Shown: positions 7,166 to 16,314 of the stretch, piece after piece
Layout: every line of letters starts with the position of its first letter
Position numbering within the stretch: position 1 is the stretch's first letter
Assembly: GCA_016287975.1 (NCBI GenBank)
Contig: JAEEXV010000198.1
Coordinates: 1-43,754, forward strand
Length of the DNA: 43,754 nt
Source of the DNA: Lentisphaeria bacterium
GTDB taxonomy: Bacteria > Verrucomicrobiota > Lentisphaeria > Oligosphaerales > Oligosphaeraceae
Reading direction: 5' to 3'
Translations under genes and position numbers: made by a program
Notes under the pieces: generated by a model
What the model was told of the DNA's origin: nothing
What the model saw: only the letters and a program-made list of their open reading frames with translations
Database searches by the model: none

Positions 7166-10066
7166 ATGCAGCGCCGTCTCTCCCTTGTCCTCGTCGCCTT
7201 CCTCCTGGCTTTCGTCCATCACACCTCCTTCGCCGCCGACGACGCGGCCCAGAAACTCTACGGCAAACTCGCCAAGCAGAACCAGGAGCGCATCCGCCAG
7301 ATCACCCTGTTCGTGCTCAACACCTGGAATGCCTCCTTCAACCAGGATGTCCAGCAGCGCCTCGGCGGGGGCGGCGAAAACAAGGATGGCGGCAACGGCG
7401 ACAACAACAGCGGCGGCGACAAGAGCGGCTCCGCCCTCTCCCCGGCGGAACTCAACGCCATCCGCGACGCCGCCAAGGAAGTCACCCTCCAACAGGTGAA
7501 ACTGCGCTTCGGCGGCGCGGACGGCGATGTCTACAACACTCTCCGTTTCCACGTCGAGGAGCACGACGGCGAGGAGAGCGGCGCCAAGATCAAGGAGGTC
7601 CTCTCCAAAGTCCCAGGCGTCTACATCGTCAACCCCAACCCCGTCACCAGTCTCGTCTCGGTCGGCTTCAAGTTCACCGCCACCCTCCCCGAAGTCCTCG
7701 CCAAGGTCCAGGAGTTCACCGCCAGCGACGAATGCACTTTCACCAGCGTGTCGTCTAGCTACAGCGCCAATGACAACGCCTATAATTTCATTCTCATCCC
7801 CAAGCCCGCGCTCGCCCCGAAAATCGAGGCCGCCGCAGTCAACTCCAGCGGCGCGGAAGCCCCCAAGGAGGCAGGCGAGGCGGGCGCCGCCAAGCCCGAA
7901 AAGAAGGCGGAGGACGCCGAGCAGTCCAAGCCCGCGGCCATCAAGGAAGCCCACTACAACCCCCAATATGGTTTTCTTCAGTTGAAATACGAGGGCGAGG
8001 AACTCCCCGTCGCCGAAATCAACCGAAAACTGGCCGCGCTGAAACTGGAGGCCGCGCCGCTTGAGAAGCTGCTGGGGCAGTTGAAGGCCGTCGGCAGCAA
8101 TGCGGGCAGCCACTTCCCCGAGGAAGTCGAGGGGACGGCGGTCCTGATCATCCAGCCCACCTCCGATGCGGTCAAGCCGCTGCTGGATTCCATGGAGGGC
8201 GTCGGCTCCAACCTCCACGCCGAGTATGTCCCGATCCTGCGAGTGGTGGTGATGAACTCCCCGCTCCCCGTGACGCCCCGCCAGATGGTCGGCCTCGTGC
8301 AGCGCAGCAATCCCGAGTTCACGATTGCCGCCGACATTCTCCAGTACAATCCCGAGACCTCCCGCCTCACCCTCGGCATCCATCCCAACGCCGAGCGCAT
8401 GAAGGTCATCGTGCAGGAAGCCGCCGAGCAACTGGAGGCGACTTTCGAATATGACGAAAAGCGCCATGCCATCCTGGTCAAGGAACTGGAAGAGAACAAA
8501 CTCGGATCAGAGCAGATCAAGCAGTACCTCGCCCTGATGGCCAAATACGGCCTGGCGGGCATGCCCTTCCCTGGCAACGACGACAATCCTCCCGGCATCC
8601 TCCTCTACCCCGACAAGGCCGCCCTGGACACCATCGAGGCCTCCATCCGCAAGCAGATCCCCGAGCCAAACCTCCGCATCGCGACCCCCGACCCAGGCAA
8701 CCTCGCCTATCTCCTCAAGAATGGCGCGCGCTGCACCATCACGATGGAACTCCCGCGCGACACCATCGGCAAACTCAACGCCAAGATGCGCAGCGCCGCC
8801 ACCGCCACCGCCGCGACCACCGCCCGCAACCGCAAGTTCAACTTCTTCTGCGAATGCAAGGGCCTCAGCGAAACCGACATCGTCCGCACCCTCGAAGCCA
8901 ACAACTACTACCAGGTCACCTATGACGAAGGCGGCAAGACGCTCTCCTTCGCCATCCTCGACAGCGCCGCCAACTTCTCCTTCCTGCTGGAGGACATCCA
9001 GACCCGCCTGCAGCAGCGCCTGAGCGCCCTGGGCCGCAGCGGCCGCCCGATGCTCTTCCCGCTGGACACCCAGATGCAGCTCCAGGTCAGCGGCATGCCC
9101 TGGAACCAGGTGCGCCCCATGCTGGAGGAGTTCCCCGAACTTGAAATCGGCAACGTCTCCAACCTCGAAGTCAAAGTCCTGAACGTCGCCCCCCAGACCA
9201 TCATCAACCTCCTCAAGCGCAAGCCCGTCGAGTTCAACGCCACCCTCGCCGAACAGCGCCTGCGCTTCCGCGTCAACAACGGCAAGCCCGCCTCCGAACC
9301 GCTCCCGCCCTCAGACATCCGCCGCCTCGCCCAGTCCCTCTTCACCATCCCCGAGGTCTTCGACGTCGACACTGCCGAACTGCTCTACTTCCGCACCGTC
9401 GCCGTCTCCGTCCGCCAGGGTGAAGACCGCGTCGCCCCGCCAATTGGCGACTTCTACAAGGCCGTCCGCGAAAACGCCGCCCCGCTCTCCGTCGGCTACC
9501 TCACCCCGCTTGACATCCGCGGCAAGAACGAACTGCGCCGAGAGACTCTGCTCGAAATGAGCACCGATCTGGCGCGCTCCGACTCCTCCTTCTTCAAGGA
9601 GGAGCAGTATCTCGCGCCCGTTGTCTTCCCGCTCTACAACGACGGACAGGACATCACCATCCGCTTCGCCGTAGGAAACGAGCCACCCCGCAACTTCCGG
9701 GGGACCTTCCGACGCTACAGCCCCTCGCGCATCCTGGTCGGCAAGAACTTCCTGAACCTCTCCGACCTGCCCAAGAACCTGCGCGCCCGCTTCGACAAGA
9801 AACTCAACGACGAAGCCCGCTCCGCCTTCCTCCAGAGCCACCCCGCCATCGCATTCAAGCGCGACAACCTCAAGGACGAACTCGAAGCCCGCGTGCGCAT
9901 GAAATTGCTGCTCCAGATGCGTTCCAACCTCGGACGCGGCTGGGTCTTCATCAACGAGGTCTGGAAAAACCCGAGCGACATGGTCGACGACATCATCGAA
10001 TACCGCATGAAGACCGTGAAAAAGCAGTTCATCCCGGTCGTCAAGGGGAACAACATCACCTATTAG
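7166..10066 (+). CDS. Large secreted protein of unknown function
   Basis: 966 aa from ATG 7166, which begins a clear signal peptide (MQRRLSLVLVAFLLAFVHHT, cleavage near SFA-AD). A low-complexity Gly/Asn/Asp linker follows at about residues 70-90, and an Ala/Glu/Lys-rich linker near 230-255. The rest appears to be repeated small alpha/beta units: hydrophobic strands alternate with helices carrying the V-x-x-L-x-x-x-P pattern, recalling ferredoxin-like or secretin-N-like modules. This is an impression, not a family assignment. No transmembrane segment or catalytic motif is visible. The open frame extends upstream to 6935, but without a signal peptide there. AGGAG sits 14 nt before the chosen start, rather far. 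dnaE starts 6 nt after the stop, so the two are very likely co-transcribed although no functional link is obvious. Confidence 0.8.
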   Translation: MQRRLSLVLVAFLLAFVHHTSFAADDAAQKLYGKLAKQNQERIRQITLFVLNTWNASFNQDVQQRLGGGGENKDGGNGDNNSGGDKSGSALSPAELNAIRDAAKEVTLQQVKLRFGGADGDVYNTLRFHVEEHDGEESGAKIKEVLSKVPGVYIVNPNPVTSLVSVGFKFTATLPEVLAKVQEFTASDECTFTSVSSSYSANDNAYNFILIPKPALAPKIEAAAVNSSGAEAPKEAGEAGAAKPEKKAEDAEQSKPAAIKEAHYNPQYGFLQLKYEGEELPVAEINRKLAALKLEAAPLEKLLGQLKAVGSNAGSHFPEEVEGTAVLIIQPTSDAVKPLLDSMEGVGSNLHAEYVPILRVVVMNSPLPVTPRQMVGLVQRSNPEFTIAADILQYNPETSRLTLGIHPNAERMKVIVQEAAEQLEATFEYDEKRHAILVKELEENKLGSEQIKQYLALMAKYGLAGMPFPGNDDNPPGILLYPDKAALDTIEASIRKQIPEPNLRIATPDPGNLAYLLKNGARCTITMELPRDTIGKLNAKMRSAATATAATTARNRKFNFFCECKGLSETDIVRTLEANNYYQVTYDEGGKTLSFAILDSAANFSFLLEDIQTRLQQRLSALGRSGRPMLFPLDTQMQLQVSGMPWNQVRPMLEEFPELEIGNVSNLEVKVLNVAPQTIINLLKRKPVEFNATLAEQRLRFRVNNGKPASEPLPPSDIRRLAQSLFTIPEVFDVDTAELLYFRTVAVSVRQGEDRVAPPIGDFYKAVRENAAPLSVGYLTPLDIRGKNELRRETLLEMSTDLARSDSSFFKEEQYLAPVVFPLYNDGQDITIRFAVGNEPPRNFRGTFRRYSPSRILVGKNFLNLSDLPKNLRARFDKKLNDEARSAFLQSHPAIAFKRDNLKDELEARVRMKLLLQMRSNLGRGWVFINEVWKNPSDMVDDIIEYRMKTVKKQFIPVVKGNNITY

Positions 10067-10072
10067 GCATCC

Positions 10073-13000
10073 ATGTCCGTCCCCTTTGTCCACCTGCACG
10101 TACATTCCGACTACAGCTTGCTGGACGGTTGCGAGACCGTCCCGCAGATTGTAAACCAGGCGGTCGAATTCGGCATGCCGGCCGTGGCCATCACCGACCA
10201 CGGCTCGATGAGTTCCGCCTTCGCCCTGAAGGATGCGTGCAAGAAGCCAGGCCTCAACGGCATCATCGGCTGCGAATTCTATGTCGCCCCGGGCAGCCGC
10301 CTGAACCACGAGCCCACCCCCGAGAACAAGGACCGCTTCCACCTGGTGCTGCTCGCCGCCACCAACCAGGGCTATGTCAACATGTGCCACCTCTCCGAGG
10401 AGGCCTGGCTGCGCGGCTACTACTACAAGCCCCGCATCGACTTCGAGACCCTCGCCAAATACCACGAGGGCATCATCTGCCTGTCCGCCTGCCTCTCGGG
10501 GCAGCTCCCGAAACTGCTCCTGCGCAACCGTGACGACGAAGCCGAGGCCCTCGCCCGCCAATACCGCGACCTCTTCGGCGAGAAGAACTACTACATCGAA
10601 CTGCAGGACCACGGCCTCGCCGACCAGAAGGTCGTCAACCCGAAGCTCGTCGCCATCGCCAGGAAACTCGGCATCGGTCTGGTCGCCACCAACGACGCCC
10701 ACTATCTCAAGAAGGAGCACGCCAAGGCCCAGGACCTCCTCGTCTGCATCGGCACCCAGACTACCATCGACGACCCGAAACGCATGCGCTTCGAATCCGA
10801 CGAGTTCTATTTCAAGAGCCCCGAGGAAATGGCGCTGCTCTTCCCCGAATACCCCGAGGCCATGGCCAACACCGTCGACATCGCCGAACGCTGCAACACC
10901 CACCTCGCCACCGTCGACGACGACGGCGCCAACCACTATCCAGACTATCCCGAGCCGCCCTCCCCCGAACGCACTGAATTCGAAAAGGGCATCACCGACG
11001 AAATCCTCCAGCAGGAATATGTGCGCCTCCGCAAGAAGAAGGCCTTCTCCGAACAGACCGACGAACAGCTCCACGACTTCGCCGTCTCCGAAATCGTCCG
11101 CGCCCGCCATCTCATGAAACTCTGCCACGACGGGCTCCAGTGGCGCTTCCATTTCGATCCAGACAAGGACGAGATCACCCCCGAGCGCCAGGAAATCATC
11201 CAGCGCATGGACTACGAGGTCAGCATCATCCGCCGCATGGGCTTCGTCAGCTACTACCTGGTCGTCTGGGACTTCCTGCACTACGCGGCCTCCGTCGGCA
11301 TCCCCCTGGGGCCAGGACGCGGCTCCGGCGCTGGCTCGCTGGTCGCCTACCTCATCGGCATCACCCACATCGACCCCCTCCGCTACAACCTCCTCTTCGA
11401 GCGCTTCCTCAACCCCGAGCGCGTCTCCCCCCCCGACTTCGACATCGACCTGTGCGAACGCCGCCGGCACGAGGTCATCGAGTATGTCCGCGAAAAATAC
11501 GGCGCCGAGCGCGTCGTCCAGATCGGCACCTTCGGCACCCTCAAGGCCAAGCAGGTCGTCAAGGACTGCGCCCGCGCCATGGGCCGGTCCTTCGACGAAG
11601 GGGCGCGCTTCGCGAAACTCATCCCCGCCGATCCCCACATGACCCTGGACATCGCCCTCCACGGCAGCGAAAAATACAAGTTCCCGCCGAACCCCGAACT
11701 CCAGGCCCTGATCGACTCCGAGCCCTGGTGCACCGAGCTCTGGAACTACGCCACCGTCCTCGAAGGCCTCAACCGGCAGATGTCCATCCATGCCGCCGGC
11801 GTCATCATCGGCGACATGCAGGTCTCCAATGTCGCCCCCATCGCCCGCGGCGGCCCCGCCGACGAGGCCATCACCCAGTTCTCCGCCGGCCCCTGCGAGG
11901 CCCTCGGCCTCCTCAAGATGGACTTCCTCGGCCTCAAGACCCTGACCCTCATCCAGGACGCCCTCGACCTGGTCGAGAAAAACACTGGCCGAAAGATCAT
12001 CGCCAACGACATCCCCATCGACGACAAGGTCACCTACGACTACATCGGCCAGGGCAAGACCATCGCCGTCTTCCAGCTTGAATCCGGCGGCATGCAGGAT
12101 CTCTGCCGCAAGTGGAAGCCCTCGCGCCTCGAGGACATCATCGCCCTCATCGCCATCTACCGCCCAGGCCCCATGGAGTTCATCCCCGACTTCCTTGCCC
12201 GCAAGGAAAAAAAGGTCGAACTCGACTACGACGTCCCCGCGATGGAACCCCTGCTCTCCGAGACCTACGGCATCATGCTCTACCAGGAGCAAATCATGCA
12301 GGTCGCCCAGGCCGTTGCGGGTTTCTCCCTCGGACAGGCCGACATCCTCCGGCGCGCCATCGGCAAGAAGAAGGAAAAGGTCATGAAGTCCATGTTTGTG
12401 ACCTTCAAGGAGGGCTGCAACAAGAACGGCATCTCCGACCAGATCGTCCAGAACATCTGGGACAAGATCCTCAAATTCGCCGGATACGGCTTCAACAAGA
12501 GCCACTCCGCCGCATACGGGCTGCTCACCTACCGCACCGCCTGGCTCAAGGCCAACTACCCCGCCGAGTTCATGGCCGCCGTCCTCACCTCCGAAATGGC
12601 CAACTCCGAAAAGATGGCCTTCTATCTCAAGGAGTGCCGCGAGATGGGCATCCAGATCCTCCCGCCCGACGTCAACATCTGCGACACCTACTTCTCCGTC
12701 GACGGCCCCAACATCCGCTTCGGACTCGCCGCCATCAAATCCGTCGGCGAGGGCATCGTCAAGACCATCCTCGACGCTCGCGCCAAGGACGGCCCGTTCA
12801 AGGACATCTGCGACTTCTGCGAACGCGTGCCAGGCGCCAACAAGCGCCTCCTCGACGCCCTCGTCCAGGCAGGCGCCCTCGACTCCTTCGGGAAGCGACG
12901 CTCGCAGTTGCTCGCCGTCGAGGACGACGCCATCGCGCGCTCCCAGAGCGCCCGCAAGGACCGCAACTCGGGGCAGCTGTCGCTCTTCAGCATGATGAGC

Positions 13001-13774
13001 CAGGAGGACCAGGACGCCATCGGACTGCGCTATCCCGACCTGCCCGAACTCGACCTCAAGGAGAAACTGGCCGCCGAGAAGAACCTCCTCGGCTTCTACC
13101 TTTCGGGGCATCCCATCGACTCCGCCCGCGAACTCGTCGACACCTACCAGCTGGACGACCTGGCCGACCTGCCCGAACTCCCTAACGGCACCATCTTCCG
13201 CTGCGGCGCGTATCTCTCAGCCTGCGTCAAGAAAGTCTCCAAGAGCACGATGAAGACCTTCGCCATCCTCACCCTCGAAAGCAGGGAGGCGAGCATCGAG
13301 GCCATGCTCTTCGCGCGCGACCTGGAATCCATCCAGAAGAACGCACCCGAGGCCCTCGAACCCGGCGCCGTCGTCTTCGTCGAGGGCGAAATCGACCGTT
13401 CCGAGGACGATTCAGGCAAGCTCCGCCTCAAAATCAACAAACTTGTCCCCGTCGGGAAAGGGCCCGAACTCTACTGCGGCCAGATGAACCTCTTCATCAA
13501 GGAAGCCGACGCCACCACCGAAAAGCTCGCCAGGTTCCGCGACTGCTGCGCCAGGCACAAGGGCGCCGCACGCCTTGTCGTCTGCCTCCTGCGCGACAAT
13601 GGCAACTGTGTCTTCTTCCGCCCCCACTTCACCATCAAGGCCGTCCCCAAATACCTCGAACAGGTGCGCGACCTCTTCGGCCCCGACTCCATCCGTCTCA
13701 AGGGCGACAAGACCCGCCCCCAGCCCAAGCAGCGCGGAAACTTCTACGCGGGACAATATATGCCCGAGGAATAA
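10073..13774 (+). CDS. dnaE: DNA polymerase III subunit alpha (DnaE)
   Basis: 1233 aa, slightly longer than the roughly 1160-aa E. coli enzyme. Seen: an N-terminal PHP domain starting VHLHVHSDYSLLDG with further metal-site-like motifs (AITDHGSM, ATNDAHYL). The family-C polymerase palm carries PDFDIDLCERRR (Asp455, Asp457 and Asp459, which include the catalytic aspartates). The fingers region has QEQIMQVAQ and GYGFNKSHSAAYG, followed by helix-hairpin-helix and a C-terminal OB fold (about residues 1040-1130, ILTLESREASIEAML). It is the replicative polymerase of the holoenzyme. It starts 6 nt after a gene for a secreted protein, which is unusual. A weak GCGC hairpin followed by CTCTTTT after the stop may terminate transcription. 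Confidence 0.98.
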   Translation: MSVPFVHLHVHSDYSLLDGCETVPQIVNQAVEFGMPAVAITDHGSMSSAFALKDACKKPGLNGIIGCEFYVAPGSRLNHEPTPENKDRFHLVLLAATNQGYVNMCHLSEEAWLRGYYYKPRIDFETLAKYHEGIICLSACLSGQLPKLLLRNRDDEAEALARQYRDLFGEKNYYIELQDHGLADQKVVNPKLVAIARKLGIGLVATNDAHYLKKEHAKAQDLLVCIGTQTTIDDPKRMRFESDEFYFKSPEEMALLFPEYPEAMANTVDIAERCNTHLATVDDDGANHYPDYPEPPSPERTEFEKGITDEILQQEYVRLRKKKAFSEQTDEQLHDFAVSEIVRARHLMKLCHDGLQWRFHFDPDKDEITPERQEIIQRMDYEVSIIRRMGFVSYYLVVWDFLHYAASVGIPLGPGRGSGAGSLVAYLIGITHIDPLRYNLLFERFLNPERVSPPDFDIDLCERRRHEVIEYVREKYGAERVVQIGTFGTLKAKQVVKDCARAMGRSFDEGARFAKLIPADPHMTLDIALHGSEKYKFPPNPELQALIDSEPWCTELWNYATVLEGLNRQMSIHAAGVIIGDMQVSNVAPIARGGPADEAITQFSAGPCEALGLLKMDFLGLKTLTLIQDALDLVEKNTGRKIIANDIPIDDKVTYDYIGQGKTIAVFQLESGGMQDLCRKWKPSRLEDIIALIAIYRPGPMEFIPDFLARKEKKVELDYDVPAMEPLLSETYGIMLYQEQIMQVAQAVAGFSLGQADILRRAIGKKKEKVMKSMFVTFKEGCNKNGISDQIVQNIWDKILKFAGYGFNKSHSAAYGLLTYRTAWLKANYPAEFMAAVLTSEMANSEKMAFYLKECREMGIQILPPDVNICDTYFSVDGPNIRFGLAAIKSVGEGIVKTILDARAKDGPFKDICDFCERVPGANKRLLDALVQAGALDSFGKRRSQLLAVEDDAIARSQSARKDRNSGQLSLFSMMSQEDQDAIGLRYPDLPELDLKEKLAAEKNLLGFYLSGHPIDSARELVDTYQLDDLADLPELPNGTIFRCGAYLSACVKKVSKSTMKTFAILTLESREASIEAMLFARDLESIQKNAPEALEPGAVVFVEGEIDRSEDDSGKLRLKINKLVPVGKGPELYCGQMNLFIKEADATTEKLARFRDCCARHKGAARLVVCLLRDNGNCVFFRPHFTIKAVPKYLEQVRDLFGPDSIRLKGDKTRPQPKQRGNFYAGQYMPEE

Positions 13775-13915
13775 CCCCGCGCGCCTGCGCAGCCTCTTTT
13801 CGGTCGTCAACGAGAAAGCTCTGCTCAGGAACGTGCAATTTCTTCCGCAAGTGGGAAAAATTGCACGTAATTCAGCACGTTTATAGAAAAAAGGCATCAC
13901 CCCCAAAAACGCCAA
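13775..13915. other. AT-richer junction after dnaE with an 11-bp palindrome
   Basis: Arms ACGTGCAATTT (13831-13841) and AAATTGCACGT (13858-13868) are perfectly complementary, with further imperfect pairing inside. There is no T-tract after it on the plus strand. It marks the change from the dnaE block to the accessory region. It may be a weak bidirectional terminator or the end of a lost element; the sequence does not decide. Confidence 0.5.
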
Positions 13916-14221
13916 CTATAAATCAAGACTGTCTGGGTTCAGAAGGAAATCCTGGATGTTCATGATGGTGTGTCCGTCATTATTGCGGCAGATTCTCGTG
14001 CTGTCTGCCGTGACGATGCTCTTCCGAAAGGAATCTCCAGTATGGCGCAGCGGGCGGTTCTCCTGGTCGCGCTTCGCGTCATCTGGCATGGAGAACACCG
14101 ACTGGACATAGTATCGCTGGCTGCCCAGGTTGGCGACGAAGTCAATTTCAAGCGTCTTTCGGTCAAGTTTCGCGGAATGGTCGCGGATTTCAACCACCCC
14201 GACATCGACGTTGTATCCTGA
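13916..14221 (-). pseudogene. 3' remnant of an AAA ATPase with DUF4143 C-terminal domain
   Basis: About 100 codons read on the minus strand encode the extreme C-terminus of the ATP-binding/DUF4143 family. Key segments are GYNVDVGVVEI, EIDFVANLGSQRYYVQS, and a final IMNIQDFLLNPDSLDL before TAG. The P-loop ATPase part and most of the DUF4143 domain are missing. Homology stops exactly where the 9-bp repeat at 14222-14272 begins, and the frame continues only through that repeat. I take it as a broken gene left by a deletion or insertion. The family is common, often multi-copy and mobile in anaerobes. Confidence 0.75.
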
Positions 14222-14272
14222 CATGCCGACCACACCGACCATGCCGACCATGCCGACACTGACCATGCCGAC
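14222..14272. repeat. 9-bp tandem repeat (CATGCCGAC)
   Basis: Units at 14222, 14231 (one-base-class variant CACACCGAC), 14240, 14249 and, after a 6-bp partial unit, 14264. The array abuts the truncated end of the DUF4143 gene and may have been the breakpoint. Confidence 0.85.
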
Positions 14273-14556
14273 CTATTCCCCCTGCCCGTCTCACCCCAAC
14301 GAAATGTGCTATTTCCAACAATGGCATGGCAAACCGACGAATGCGGATTATCTTACGGCGTTTTGTCAATCTGGCGGCTTCTGTGCCCATCTGTCTTCTT
14401 TCCCTTTCTCCCTGACGCGCATGGCTCCTGTTGATTCGACATCCAAATCCGCAGACAGCCTTTCCCAAGGGGGTATTGTGCCTTTTTCCAGGCCTCTGGC
14501 GGCCATTCGCCGGAGCCCCGTTTTGCGTTCCAGCTTGTTGTATCGGAGTTGCCATC
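14273..14556. other. Non-coding stretch before the DUF262 pair
   Basis: 284 bp of lower GC content than the flanking genes. No convincing gene, tRNA or hairpin is visible. The only clear signal is a GGAG 8 nt upstream of ATG 14557. Confidence 0.4.
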
Positions 14557-16284
14557 ATGAACTATGTTGAACTGATTCAGAATTCCTTTGTTGAGATCGT
14601 GAAAAGGAATACGGGTTTTGCGAATGCCATAGTCAAGCGGACTGCCTCCTGGTGCTATGTCCAGGCGCATCCGCATGCCTCGGAGCGAGTGCATTTTGAG
14701 TTGCAGCAAGCCGACAAGATCTATGTATGCTTTCACAATGAGGCGCATGGAAATTCATACGAATGGAGTGACTTCTGGCATAACTCCAGAAAAGCCGGCG
14801 CTCCAGCGCTCGACTGGGCAAACAACCGCTGCATCCAGCGCGTAGTCGAGTCGTTGGAAGAGTTGCCTTCTGTGACCGAGAAATTGATCAGGAACGTGAC
14901 GCCACTCCTGAACGAGACCTACGGGGCGGTGGCCGAGCCCCCGCGAACCGCCTCCGTCGAGGGCGGTCGATTGCTGCCGCAAGGTGTTGCGGTCGCTGTG
15001 GCGCAGTCCGTCCCGGTGTCCGAGCTGCTGCAGGAGCACCTGTTCATCCCTGAGTACCAGCGCGAATACTGCTGGCGTCCGCAGGATGTCAACGCCCTCT
15101 TCAACGACATCGCGGCCTTCTTCGGGCGGCAGACCTCCTCCTCGGGCGTGTATCACCTGGGGACCGTCATCCTGAAGGAGGATGCTCCCGGGGAGTACGC
15201 CGTCATCGACGGGCAGCAGCGCCTGACCACCCTCGCCATCTGGCAGTTCCTCAAGAATGGCGGCAAGGCGGAGGCCGCGCCCTATCTTCTGGACACCGGC
15301 ATGAAGCGGAAGGAGCCCACGCTCTCTCTGGATGCCCGCAACGCGCTGGTGCGCGCGCGGCAGGCCATCGCCGACCTTCAGGAAAGCACGTCTTCCAGCC
15401 GCCGCGACGTGGAGCTTGCCGGCGTCGTCGTGTCGGTCATCGTCCTGGGGCAGGGGCAGCCGGACGACCTCGCGTACACCTTCTTCAGCAACAGCAACTC
15501 GACCGGCAAGCGCCTGTCCGACTTTGATCTGCTCAAGACCCACCACCTGCGCTACATCCCGGACGAGGCGGCAGCAAAGGAGGCCGTTTGCCGCTGGCAC
15601 AGCCTGGAGAAGGATGCCCTGCTGGAGCCGCTGCTGCACCATTCGCTCTTCCGCCTGCGCAATTGGCGCAGCGGCGTGGACTTCAGCTTTGACGCGACTT
15701 CGATTCCCGACCGCCACGAGGTATATCGGCATTTTTCCTGCGCCATCGAGGAGGATTCCTTCGCAATGCAGATGTCGCAGTTCCGCTTCGACTCCCTCCT
15801 GCCGGGCGGGCAGGAGTTCTTCCGCTACACCGAGTACTACCGGCGGCAATATGAGGACTTCCGCATCTTCCCCGTCGTCCGGCGTCTGGACGAAATGCTG
15901 GGCTGGCACAGCAACGGCGTCATCCGGGACGGAATCAAGGCCATCGCCTTTCTTTTCTACTGCAAGTTCGGTGCCAGCTACTTGCGGGAGGCCGTCCACG
16001 CCCTGGCCTACCGGCTCTCCGAAATACGCAACGCCTCCCGCGTCATGCGCCAATACATCAACCACCCGCTCTTCCGGGAGGCGACCTCGCTGCTGGACCG
16101 CGTGACGACCGCCGGGCAGTTCCTGGGCTACCTGCTGGACCCCGCGCGCGACTACGCCATCGAGAACAAGGGCGGCACCGCCAAAAACTACTGGAACAGC
16201 CTTCAGGAATTCCTGGCGAAAATCGAGAACGACACCCGCATCAGGGAGAGCATGCGCCGCAGCGCATTGATTTCGGTTGGCTGA
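14557..16284 (+). CDS. DUF262-domain protein with extra N-terminal domain (putative defence protein)
   Basis: 575 aa from ATG 14557, chosen for a GGAG 8 nt upstream; a TTG-initiated frame reaches back to 14431. Residues 1 to about 130 form a domain I do not recognise (Trp/His/Tyr-rich, EWSDFWHNSR). Residues about 150-300 are DUF262: IPEYQREYCW and VIDGQQRLTT, whose DGQQR (Asp218-Arg222) is the nucleotide-hydrolysis motif of GmrS/ParB-like proteins. The C-terminal half is helical and lacks a recognisable DUF1524 HNH motif. DUF262 proteins serve in type IV modification-dependent restriction (GmrSD), SspE and BREX-linked BrxU. The N-terminal codons are visibly less GC-rich than the rest, hinting at domain acquisition. 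A second DUF262 gene follows after 30 nt. Confidence 0.85.
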   Translation: MNYVELIQNSFVEIVKRNTGFANAIVKRTASWCYVQAHPHASERVHFELQQADKIYVCFHNEAHGNSYEWSDFWHNSRKAGAPALDWANNRCIQRVVESLEELPSVTEKLIRNVTPLLNETYGAVAEPPRTASVEGGRLLPQGVAVAVAQSVPVSELLQEHLFIPEYQREYCWRPQDVNALFNDIAAFFGRQTSSSGVYHLGTVILKEDAPGEYAVIDGQQRLTTLAIWQFLKNGGKAEAAPYLLDTGMKRKEPTLSLDARNALVRARQAIADLQESTSSSRRDVELAGVVVSVIVLGQGQPDDLAYTFFSNSNSTGKRLSDFDLLKTHHLRYIPDEAAAKEAVCRWHSLEKDALLEPLLHHSLFRLRNWRSGVDFSFDATSIPDRHEVYRHFSCAIEEDSFAMQMSQFRFDSLLPGGQEFFRYTEYYRRQYEDFRIFPVVRRLDEMLGWHSNGVIRDGIKAIAFLFYCKFGASYLREAVHALAYRLSEIRNASRVMRQYINHPLFREATSLLDRVTTAGQFLGYLLDPARDYAIENKGGTAKNYWNSLQEFLAKIENDTRIRESMRRSALISVG

Positions 16285-16314
16285 CAAGGAATTCTTTTCC
16301 TGGAGAAAAAAACG

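Noticed and set aside
6844..8467. Minus-strand frames covering 6710-8467 and the upstream extension of the esterase to 7164
   Set aside because: The signal peptide and ribosome-binding site place the esterase start at 6843, and the rest is antisense to the 966-aa secreted protein.
9311..13111. Long antisense open frame (1266 codons) opposite dnaE
   Set aside because: It mirrors GC-rich codon use of dnaE, has low-complexity Gly/Asp/Glu/Val composition and no recognisable motif; DnaE is certain on the other strand.
14130..14570. Plus-strand open frame of 146 codons before the DUF262 pair
   Set aside because: It is antisense to the DUF4143 remnant and runs through the 9-bp repeat; no ribosome-binding site or family resemblance.
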